Position numbers and translations under genes: made by a program. A stretch of 22,849 nucleotides of DNA from Geobacter sp. UBA5735. Its GTDB lineage: Bacteria > Desulfobacterota > Desulfuromonadia > Geobacterales > Geobacteraceae. Positions 12,869 through 19,718 of this stretch are shown here, piece after piece. The DNA lies in NCBI GenBank assembly GCA_002419385.1, contig DIFZ01000054.1, positions 1 through 22,849 of the forward strand, read 5' to 3'. A model generated the notes under the pieces. That model worked only from the letters and a program-made list of their open reading frames with translations. It made no database searches and was not told the DNA's origin. The number at the start of each line of letters is the position of its first letter. The first letter of the stretch is position 1.

Positions 12869-15259
12869 TTAGAACATCTGCTCGGTACGAGCGATGATAT
12901 CGTTCTGGATGGCCTTGTCGAGAGCTGTGAAGAAGGCGCTGTATCCGGCTACACGGACAACCATCCCCTGGTAGTTGTCTGGGTGCTGCTGCGCATCCAG
13001 CAGGGTGTCGCGAGCGATTACGTTGTACTGGATATGGGTTCCACCTCCGTTGAAGAAGGTTTCGGTGACGCCTACGAGGTTCTGAATCCCGCGGTCGTCC
13101 TTGAGGGCATTGGGGTGGAACTTCATGTTCAGCAGGGTACCGTTGGAGGCGATTACATGGTCAAGACGAGCAACCGACCTGACAGAAGCGGTCGGCCCGG
13201 ACTGGTCGACACCGGATACCGGGGAGACGCCGTCAGCCAGAGGTGTGCCTGACTTGCGGCCGTCCGCGCTTGCGCCAACCACCGTGCCGAGGGGCACGTT
13301 CGCTGAGACCGGGTAGAGGCCTGGCTGGAATCTGCCGCCGCGGGGGTTCGAATACTTCTCTACTTCACGGCAGTAGATAAGGGCGCCTTCGTGGGCTATC
13401 GTGTCGGCGTATTCATTGTCGTTGCCGTACTTGGGAGCACGATTCAGCAGCATTTGCCGCATGCTTTCCATGTCCACGCCTTCGAAGTTGGTCGCCAGAC
13501 CTTTCTTGAGTTCGGCCAGGGTGATCGCCTTATCCTCGAATACCAGCTTCTTGAGGGCAGTCAGGGAGTCTCCGACGTTGCCGACGCCCACGCCTTGCGG
13601 ACCGGTGAAGTTATAATGCGCACCGCCTTCCTGGAGTGATTTGCCCTTGACCATGCAGTCGTCCACCAGGGAAGAGAGGAACGGCAGCGGTGTGCGCTGG
13701 CCGTGGGCGATATCCACTGCGTTGTCGGATATGACCAGCAGTTTGACGAAGTATTCCATTTGCGTTTTGTACGCTTTCATCACGTCGTCAAAGGAGGTGA
13801 AGGTATCGAGAGCGCCGGTTTTGGGGCCGAGCTGCTTGCCGGTCAGTGCGTCGACGCCGTCATTCAGCGCAAGTTCCAGCACCTTGGACATGTTGAAGAA
13901 CGCGGCGTCGTGCCACCCTTCGGTCTTGCCTGCCACCTGGGGTTCAACACAGCCGATGATGCCGTAGTCGCGAGCGTCTTCTCGGGTAAGGCCGCGGCTC
14001 AGGAGCGCGGGGATAATAAAACGGTCGTTGTAGTACGCGGGCATCCCCAAGCCGACTCGGCTCACTTCGGCTGCCTTGCGGTACAGATCAGCCGGGGTGT
14101 TGCTGTGAACACGGATGGAGATGGACGGCTGGTAGAGCTTGGCGTTGGCGGTCGCCTGCAGGCACATGAACGATAGATCGTTGGTTGCGTCTTCGCCTTC
14201 ACTGTCCACACCGCCGACGATCAGGTTCTGGAACATGGGGTAGCCGCCAAAAGCCTTGGTGGAGCCTTCGTCCCGAACTTTGTTGATCTCGCTGAACTTG
14301 ATGTAGAGAAGATCCAGCAGTTCCTGGGCTTTCTCCGCGGTGATCCCTTTGTCCATCTGGAGGTAGGGGTACATGTACTGGTCGAAACGCATGGGCGATA
14401 TTGAATGGCCGTTCGACTCGAGTTGCAGTACGAGCTGGATGAACCAGAAGGACTGGACCGCTTCCCAGAACGAAGACGCAGGTTGCGCGGGGACCTTCTG
14501 GCATATGCGGGAGATTTCCTGAAGCTCGGCCTTGCGTTGCCCGTTCTTTTCGCTGGCAGCCAGTTTGTCGGCTTCCGCTGCAAAGCGTCTTGCAAAGGCG
14601 ATGACGGCCTCGTTGGAGATTATTACGGCGTGCAGGAAGTGCATCTTCTTGAGATCATCCGGGTTGGTGGGATCAACTTTCGCCAACTCCGCTTTTGCCT
14701 CGGCGATAATGCCGTTCAGTCCTTGGGCCAGAACTTTGGCATAGTCGACGGAGATGTGGCCGACACCGTTGAAGTAGTAGTTGCCCACGGTGAAAACGCC
14801 GGCTCCCTGGGCTGCCAGGGCATCATCCGTCATGAGCGACGTGGCCAACTCGTTGGAGGTTTTCTTGTCCCAGTAAGGAAAGAGATCGCGCAGGATTTTT
14901 TTCTTTTCTTCAGAAATGAGGAATACGTCGCCGGCCCGCTTTTCGAGCCGGTCCAGTTCTGCCTCCAGCCATTTGCAGGAAAATTCCGGGTAAACCGGCG
15001 CCGAACGGGGCTTGGTGCATTGGTTGCCCACGATCAGCTCGTCGTCCGCGATGAAGACGGTCATCCCGTTCAGGATCTTCTCAAACGCCTTGGCCCGGCG
15101 GAGGTGGGTGGGCAGGTCTTCCGTCTCCTTGTAGGATTCGGTGATCAACTGCGCCCGCTCAACGCAGATCTCCGGGGTGGTATTGATAAACCGTTTCTTG
15201 ATTGCTTCCATACGAGGTGTCGGACCAGGTAGATTCGTTACGTCAATCTTTGTCGCCAT
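12869..15259 (-). CDS. Glycyl radical diol/glycerol dehydratase-like enzyme
   Basis: A 796-residue GRE with a PFL-like barrel and a C-terminal glycyl radical domain. The thiyl cysteine is C437 in GCVEPQV and the radical glycine is G772 in RVAGYSAFF. Compared from memory with Clostridium butyricum B12-independent glycerol dehydratase, the following align with a near-constant offset of four: H168, H285, S286, C437, E439 and D451 (from H164, H281, S282, C433, E435, D447). The motifs GVGHIS, SNGHSIS and GKTEGWHDAAFFN are those of the glycerol/propanediol dehydratase branch rather than PFL. The likely reaction is dehydration of glycerol to 3-hydroxypropanal or of 1,2-propanediol to propanal. The start at 15259 has GAGGAGG five bases upstream. 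Choline lyase and other GRE branches cannot be ruled out completely by eye. Confidence 0.87.
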   Translation of the reverse strand: MATKIDVTNLPGPTPRMEAIKKRFINTTPEICVERAQLITESYKETEDLPTHLRRAKAFEKILNGMTVFIADDELIVGNQCTKPRSAPVYPEFSCKWLEAELDRLEKRAGDVFLISEEKKKILRDLFPYWDKKTSNELATSLMTDDALAAQGAGVFTVGNYYFNGVGHISVDYAKVLAQGLNGIIAEAKAELAKVDPTNPDDLKKMHFLHAVIISNEAVIAFARRFAAEADKLAASEKNGQRKAELQEISRICQKVPAQPASSFWEAVQSFWFIQLVLQLESNGHSISPMRFDQYMYPYLQMDKGITAEKAQELLDLLYIKFSEINKVRDEGSTKAFGGYPMFQNLIVGGVDSEGEDATNDLSFMCLQATANAKLYQPSISIRVHSNTPADLYRKAAEVSRVGLGMPAYYNDRFIIPALLSRGLTREDARDYGIIGCVEPQVAGKTEGWHDAAFFNMSKVLELALNDGVDALTGKQLGPKTGALDTFTSFDDVMKAYKTQMEYFVKLLVISDNAVDIAHGQRTPLPFLSSLVDDCMVKGKSLQEGGAHYNFTGPQGVGVGNVGDSLTALKKLVFEDKAITLAELKKGLATNFEGVDMESMRQMLLNRAPKYGNDNEYADTIAHEGALIYCREVEKYSNPRGGRFQPGLYPVSANVPLGTVVGASADGRKSGTPLADGVSPVSGVDQSGPTASVRSVARLDHVIASNGTLLNMKFHPNALKDDRGIQNLVGVTETFFNGGGTHIQYNVIARDTLLDAQQHPDNYQGMVVRVAGYSAFFTALDKAIQNDIIARTEQMF

Positions 15260-15401
15260 TTGTTCCTCCTCTGTTTGCTGTTTGTTCACGCTGGACTCTT
15301 GCACGTGTCTGGATGTTGCGGAAAGGCGATCACCTCCTCTCCGTCGATTCTGCGCCCCTTCCGTTGCTGCAGCCGGGAAGTACTGCAAAGCTGAAAAGAA
15401 A

Positions 15402-15820
15402 TCATTTTCTCATGACAGCTGATGGACCGATGGATGAGAAAGTCCCATACCTATCAAGTATAGCACCATGAAGTTCTGCCGCAATCGCCTGAAAGAGTGG
15501 AATATATCCCTCAAAATGGGTATTTCGGGATTGAATGAGCCCCATGGCGAGGCGGTGCACCTGCAGTATTTGTGGAGGAAGAGCTGGCGACGGGATCGTG
15601 GCTGCAGTAAAAAAGGTTCGCCAATCGGAATTACCTGGCACCACGTCTGATCGCGTGTAGGACAAGATGGGGGAAATTGCCGATGTTTTTTCAGTATATG
15701 CCGTGATTACCCGGGCAGGCTCATCAACGTTGACATTCTTCAGGATAGAGCCGTCCGCTCCGGCGTCCATAATCTGGAACACCCCATGTCGTTTTCACTA
15801 TGAAGACCGGTGTTCAAAAT
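15402..15820 (-). pseudogene. Broken NarL-type response regulator
   Basis: On the minus strand just after the kinase, HSENDM and then, after a frameshift near 15785, FQIMDAGADGSILKNVNVD match the second half of a receiver domain. They resemble YNDENYIREAMSAGANG then YIMKTVDID in the intact regulator at 17607-18257 (roughly 40 percent identical over the 40 residues compared by eye). The phospho-acceptor half is missing, and the C-terminal end (to 15402) does not show a readable helix-turn-helix, so the gene is dead. It probably came from a duplicated regulator or a former partner of the kinase. The remaining 140 bases before the GRE hold the leader and promoter candidate. Confidence 0.6.
15457..15484 (-). 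promoter_or_regulatory. Candidate sigma-70 promoter for the GRE operon
   Basis: On the minus strand TTGCGG (15484-15479) and TATACT (15462-15457) are separated by 16 bases. The -10 is strong, the -35 moderate. A transcript would start near 15450, giving a leader of about 190 bases before the GRE ATG. It lies inside the dead regulator, so a promoter could persist there. A second purine-rich GGAGAGGAGG motif on the minus strand at about 15333-15342 has no start codon right after it. An overlapping sigma-54-like match was rejected. Confidence 0.35.
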
Positions 15821-15836
15821 GTTCATCCTGTAAATG

Positions 15837-17522
15837 CTACGAAGAGATCGCGCCATGCGGCAAAATCACATGGAACTCGACACCGGGAGTTCTGTCTCCC
15901 GCTGACGAACCGTACGGAGTCCGGCAGAAAATGATGCCATCATGAGCTTCTACGACCAGCTTGCAGAAAGCGAGGCCAAGACCGATACCACGTCTGCCGA
16001 GTCCTTCTTCGGTCTTGACAGTGAAAAACTTTTCAAAGACCGACTCCTGATGCTCCTCGGGAATCCCGTAGCCGGTATCGGCGATGACCGCCAGTATGTA
16101 TTTCCGGCCGGTCTCGATCCGGTTTTGATATTTCGTCGGGACGGAGGAAATGAACTCCGCTTCATTGCCCCCGCTGATGCGGGTGGAAACCAGGATCTTT
16201 CCGCCGGTGACGCTGTAGTTGATTGCGTTTGAAAGCAGGTTTCCCATTGTTCTTTTAATACGGAAAAGGTCACAGTTGAGATCGATGACCGGGGATTCTG
16301 GCTCGAATCTCACCTCGAGCTTCTTGTCTTCCAGGAACAGGGCAACATCTTCAATGCACGCAGAGATCACCTTGTTGATATCGAAATTGTTCCTGTGCAG
16401 CTCGAAACGTCCGTTATCATCGCGGAATATGTCGAGAAAGGCGTTGACCATGCTGCCAAGCTGGTCATTGGTGTTGATCGCCAGTTTCATGATCTTTTTC
16501 TGGTTTTCGTTGATCGGCCCGAGCCTTTCGGTTGAAAGGAGTTCAAGAGTCTTGTTGATTGCCAGGATCGGATTGCGCATATCGTGGGTCAGCATCCCCA
16601 CCAGGTCTTCCTTCATTTTCTCGACCTGCTTCTCTTCCGTGATATCACGCAGGACGACCACATAGCCGGCCACAGCCCCATCCTCGTCATTGACCCGTGA
16701 AATTGACACCTGGACGGGAAAAGTCGTTTTGTCATGCTTCACTGCCGTGAATTCGGCTCGGCAGTTATCCATGGCCCCTTTGTCAAGCTTGTCCTTGCAT
16801 TCATTGACAACATCACCATTCTCGAGGAAATCGATAAAATGGCGCCCGTAGAACTTTTCGCTCGGGTAGCCGAAAACGTCGAAACAGACTTCATTGCTCA
16901 TCACGACAGCACCGTTCGCGTCAAGGGAAATGATACAGTCTGAAACACTGTTTATCAGCTTGTTCAAATACTCTTTCGACTGTTTCGCCAAGAGCATCTT
17001 CTGAATTCCCAGATCGCTGATTGTCTGGGTTATGACCGACATCAGGTTCACAATTTTCCTGAGCCGGGCCCGCTTCACCCGGGGGATCTTCTTGAGAGTC
17101 TGCAGGTATCCGTCGATGTCTTCGACGCCGATGGCCCTGGCGCGCTCAACCGCTTTCTCATGAGGTATCGGCTCTTCCAGAACCTGGCCTCCGTTAAGAT
17201 TGCCGAGATGATGGCCCTCGACAATGATCGGTGTGGCGCAATCCACGAGGCCTGCATTCAGACAGTCGTAAACATAGGGCTCCTTTTGATCCATCGCCAT
17301 TTTCCCACCGTAGGCGTCGCTGTGGTAGCACCTGAGCCTTCCTTCCTCGGTAGCACGGCAATAATGTTTGCAAAACCTGGAAAAATTCGACTCACTGGAA
17401 ATCGGGCGGCCTTGGGTATCTGCTATGACGGAACCGATTCCGCATGCCTCATTGACTGCCTGAAGGATCTCATCCAGCTTTTCCTTGGGTATCAGATCAA
17501 GTAATTGGAGTGACTGCTTCAT
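15837..17522 (-). CDS. PocR-PAS sensor histidine kinase, cytoplasmic
   Basis: A 561-residue kinase without a transmembrane segment or signal peptide. Residues about 10-165 form a PocR sensory domain with the cysteine pattern FCKHYC...LRCYHSD...YDCLNAGLVDCATPI. PocR domains are predicted to bind small organic ligands; the founding member controls propanediol use. A PAS domain follows (about 187-300, NSVSDCIISLDANG). The HisKA box MLTHDMRNPILAINKTLE carries the phospho-accepting His. The HATPase motifs are NLLSNAINY, IADTGYGIP and GRRGIGLGLA. The start at 17522 has AAAGGAAAG about eight bases upstream. It lies 84 bases after the response regulator and upstream of a diol-dehydratase-like GRE, so a diol-sensing function is the best guess. 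The cysteines may hold a metal or report redox state. Confidence 0.88.
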   Translation of the reverse strand: MKQSLQLLDLIPKEKLDEILQAVNEACGIGSVIADTQGRPISSESNFSRFCKHYCRATEEGRLRCYHSDAYGGKMAMDQKEPYVYDCLNAGLVDCATPIIVEGHHLGNLNGGQVLEEPIPHEKAVERARAIGVEDIDGYLQTLKKIPRVKRARLRKIVNLMSVITQTISDLGIQKMLLAKQSKEYLNKLINSVSDCIISLDANGAVVMSNEVCFDVFGYPSEKFYGRHFIDFLENGDVVNECKDKLDKGAMDNCRAEFTAVKHDKTTFPVQVSISRVNDEDGAVAGYVVVLRDITEEKQVEKMKEDLVGMLTHDMRNPILAINKTLELLSTERLGPINENQKKIMKLAINTNDQLGSMVNAFLDIFRDDNGRFELHRNNFDINKVISACIEDVALFLEDKKLEVRFEPESPVIDLNCDLFRIKRTMGNLLSNAINYSVTGGKILVSTRISGGNEAEFISSVPTKYQNRIETGRKYILAVIADTGYGIPEEHQESVFEKFFTVKTEEGLGRRGIGLGLAFCKLVVEAHDGIIFCRTPYGSSAGDRTPGVEFHVILPHGAISS

Positions 17523-17606
17523 TTGTTTTCTTTCCTTTTCGGCTTGTCAAAAGAAAGGTCGACTACCATGTCGCCTTCGTCTTCATGGAATGCAACAAAT
17601 GCTTTT

Positions 17607-18257
17607 TTACTTGATCAAATTATGGTGCCTGGCCTTCATTACCGCATCGAGCCGGCTCTTGGCATCCAGCTTTCTGAATATGCTCTTCATATGTGTCTTC
17701 ACTGTTTCAATGCTCAGGTATAAACAGGCAGAAATCTGTTTGTTGTCTTTTCCTTCTGCAAGGCATTGCAGGATCTGCTTCTCTCTTTTGGTGAGGCAAA
17801 AATCCTGGCCAACAATGCCGGTAGTCGCCTGTCGCGGCGAGATTCCCAGATCCAGAAGGTAGGGTGATACTATTTCTTTTCCTTCATTGAAACAGGTTAT
17901 TATCTCGACCAGGTTGTCGATGTCCACCGTTTTCATTATGTAACCGTTAGCGCCGGCACTCATGGCTTCCCTGATATAATTTTCATCGTTATATGTCGAG
18001 AGTGCGAGAATTTTCATATCGGGATAAATTTTTCTGATGACCCGTATTGCCGCGGTTCCGGAAAGACCAGGCATGTCAATGTCCAGAAGGGCGACATCGG
18101 GCATGAGAGTTTTTATCTTTTCAATTGCATCAAAACCGTTATCCGCCTCGCCGACGATCGTTATATTGTCTTTAGCCTGGAAAGCAAGACTCAGCCCCAT
18201 TCTAAGCAACGGATGGTCATCGGCGAGAAATACTTTTATACGTCTTGCATTACTCAT
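17607..18257 (-). CDS. NarL/LuxR-family response regulator
   Basis: A 216-residue two-domain regulator. The receiver domain (residues 5-125) has the acidic pair D13-D14, the phospho-acceptor D59 in LLDIDMPG, the switch serine in ALSTYND and the conserved lysine in YIMKTVD. A LuxR-type helix-turn-helix follows (LTKREKQILQCLAEGKDNKQ then ISACLYLSIETVKTH), typical of DNA-binding transcription activators. The ATG at 18257 has AGGA six bases upstream. It is transcribed ahead of the PocR kinase in the same direction with an 84-base gap, so the two form a two-component pair. Probable targets are the GRE operon downstream and its own promoter, but the binding site cannot be named. Confidence 0.92.
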   Translation of the reverse strand: MSNARRIKVFLADDHPLLRMGLSLAFQAKDNITIVGEADNGFDAIEKIKTLMPDVALLDIDMPGLSGTAAIRVIRKIYPDMKILALSTYNDENYIREAMSAGANGYIMKTVDIDNLVEIITCFNEGKEIVSPYLLDLGISPRQATTGIVGQDFCLTKREKQILQCLAEGKDNKQISACLYLSIETVKTHMKSIFRKLDAKSRLDAVMKARHHNLIK

Positions 18258-18273
18258 GGAATATCCTATAGCA

Positions 18274-18295
18274 ATTGGTGGAAAAATCCTCCAAT
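18274..18295 (-). promoter_or_regulatory. Inverted repeat just upstream of the response regulator
   Basis: ATTGGTGGA (18274-18282) and TCCTCCAAT (18287-18295) are nine-base arms with one mismatch around an AAAA loop, starting 17 bases before the start of the response regulator gene. It could be an autoregulatory operator or an mRNA stem that limits translation. No family consensus was recognised. Confidence 0.3.
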
Positions 18296-18373
18296 CGACT
18301 GGTTAACGTTTCTATGTGCGCCATTATGTTGTTTTTTACAATGGAATGAAACAAAAAAGAATCACCCGATCGA

Positions 18374-18387
18374 GTGAAAAAGCTCAC
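18374..18387 (-). promoter_or_regulatory. CRP/FNR-like box upstream of the two-component genes
   Basis: GTGA-N6-TCAC (18374-18387) has the core of the CRP consensus TGTGA-N6-TCACA, without the outer T/A pair. On the minus strand TTTCAT (18351-18346) lies 22 bases after it, a modest -10 at class-II spacing. It is 117 bases upstream of the response regulator start. A short hairpin AAAAGC...GCTTTT overlaps the right side. Support is weaker than for the FNR box at 7177-7190. Confidence 0.35.
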
Positions 18388-18500
18388 CCAAAAGGGGCTT
18401 TTCGCCGTGATACTGCTCTGCGAAATGTTTTCAGCAGTTCAGGAGTTCCACCTCAGGAGGCCACCAAACCGGGAGGATTCGGTGTCTGAATGAAATCAAT

Positions 18501-18556
18501 AAAACCGGGACAGATTTATGTTGTCAATGAATGCACAATAAATCTGTCCCGGTTTT
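18501..18556. repeat. REP-like hairpin with 19-bp perfect arms
   Basis: AAAACCGGGACAGATTTAT (18501-18519) is followed by an 18-base loop and its exact complement (18538-18556). GAATGAAA (18488-18495) and TTTCATTC (18554-18561) extend the stem after a five-base bulge. The GGGACAGATTT core is similar to repeats that flank REP-associated tyrosine transposase genes in other bacteria, as recalled. No transposase gene is present, so it may be a mobilised repeat or the scar of such an element. Confidence 0.65.
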
Positions 18557-18573
18557 CATTCCTCAAAAAGATT

Positions 18574-18830
18574 CAGGACACAGAGAAACGTCTGGTTTGC
18601 CGGGAGAAGGATTGCAAATGCCTAATTGACAAACCTTTGCGGTGGTTGTGGGGCACATGGAAGTCCTCGATCCTCTGGCACTTGTCCCAGGATACCGGGC
18701 AATATGCCGGATCCGGCTGGGATGACCCGTACCGTTGTCGTCATATCGCCGCAACGTTCCCGAACGGGAGGAATATTCCCCTGATCTCTCCAGCATCCAG
18801 CATGATAAGCCGTGCGCCACCTTTCAGCCA
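18574..18830 (+). pseudogene. HxlR-family regulator, frameshifted and shortened
   Basis: Pieces of an HxlR winged-helix regulator can be read in successive frames on the plus strand: CREKDCKCLID (about 18598-18630), a shifted segment matching TLAV, TWKSSILWHLSQ (18655-18690), RIPG, GMTRTVV (about 18719-18739) and EREEYSPDL (about 18762-18790). These follow the order of a normal family member (CP...TLAVIGGKWKSLILWHL, IPGIS, DG.VTRTV, P.VEYSLT), with deletions and at least two frameshifts. The first 51 bases (18595-18645) are about 80 percent identical to 9481-9532 in the other HxlR relic. It ends just before hisF, which reads the other way. It cannot be functional. Confidence 0.6.
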
Positions 18831-18841
18831 ACCCACACGTG

Positions 18842-19603
18842 TCACATGACGGATACGCTCTGGCTGCGGAGGTACTCTTTCAATTCGGGAATCCCGATGA
18901 TTCCGAAATGGAAGACCGACGCCGCGAGCAGTATGGTGGCTCCCGCCTCTGCGGCTTCGAAGAAATGCTCCAGTTTTCCCGCACCGCCGGATGCCACGAC
19001 TTCAGCGGAAACGGCGTTCTTTATGGCCTTGATAACCGGCAGATCATAGCCGGTCCGCGCGCCGTCGCCTGCCTTGCTGGTAGGCAGGATGACCGGGACG
19101 CCGTACCCGTCTACACGTCGTGCCCATTCCACCGCATCCTTTCCGGTCGCGGTACGCCCGCCGTCGATGTAGACTTCGTAGCCCGAGGGCATGGAGCCGT
19201 TTCTGTCCACGTCAATGGCAACCGTTACCACATCGGGGCCGAATTCCCTGACCATTTCAGGGACCAGGTCCGGATTCCTGAAGGCGGCGCTGCTCACCGA
19301 TACCCTGTTTGCACCAGCACGCAGCACAGCCTCCGCCGATCTCACATCCGAAATGCCACCGCCGACGGTAAACGGCACTGTTGTTACCTCCGCGACACGT
19401 TGCACCACATTCAGCATGGTGGCTCGGCCTTCCACCGTTGCCGTGATATCAAGCATCGCAAGTTCGTCCGCTCCGTTACGGCAGTATGCCAGTGCGCATT
19501 CAACTGGATCACCCGCATCCCGGATGTCCACGAAATGGACCCCCTTCACGACGCGTCCGTTCTGCATGTCCAGGCACGGCATGATACGAATCGGCTTCTT
19601 CAT
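18842..19603 (-). CDS. hisF: HisF-like imidazole glycerol phosphate synthase cyclase subunit
   Basis: A 253-residue TIM-barrel protein of the HisF family, which closes the imidazole ring in histidine synthesis using ammonia from HisH. The N-terminal active-site region PCLDMQNGRVVKG keeps the first catalytic aspartate, and AIDVDR keeps the second. TVGGGI and VASGGAGKLEH are the phosphate-binding motifs. The loop after beta-6 is unusual: PTSKAGDGARTGYD replaces the near-universal LTSMDRDGTKxGYD, with the first acidic residue lost while the second Asp-Gly is kept. It stands without hisH, hisA or other his genes, so it is probably a second copy and may serve another amidotransferase-like route. 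The start at 19603 has AGGGGGA eight bases upstream. Family is certain; the canonical function is less so. Confidence 0.85.
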   Translation of the reverse strand: MKKPIRIMPCLDMQNGRVVKGVHFVDIRDAGDPVECALAYCRNGADELAMLDITATVEGRATMLNVVQRVAEVTTVPFTVGGGISDVRSAEAVLRAGANRVSVSSAAFRNPDLVPEMVREFGPDVVTVAIDVDRNGSMPSGYEVYIDGGRTATGKDAVEWARRVDGYGVPVILPTSKAGDGARTGYDLPVIKAIKNAVSAEVVASGGAGKLEHFFEAAEAGATILLAASVFHFGIIGIPELKEYLRSQSVSVM

Positions 19604-19718
19604 CAGCTGGATCCCCCTGTTTGTCTTTATTGTTGAACCAACAGCGCTACAAACAGAGAGTATGCCAAAACATCGAAGGAAGCAACTGGTGCGTGACGCA
19701 GGCTGGTCTCGGCACGGT

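Noticed and set aside
14405..15232. A 275-codon plus-strand frame opposite the GRE
   Set aside because: Antisense shadow of a strongly conserved enzyme gene.
15453..15468. A sigma-54-like -24/-12 match upstream of the GRE (TGG...TTG at correct spacing)
   Set aside because: The near-invariant C of the -12 element is an A, and the sequence overlaps a good sigma-70 -10 (TATACT). No sigma-54 activator domain is present in the adjacent regulator.
18812..19636. A 274-codon plus-strand frame opposite hisF
   Set aside because: Shadow of hisF, whose motifs and ribosome site are clear on the other strand.
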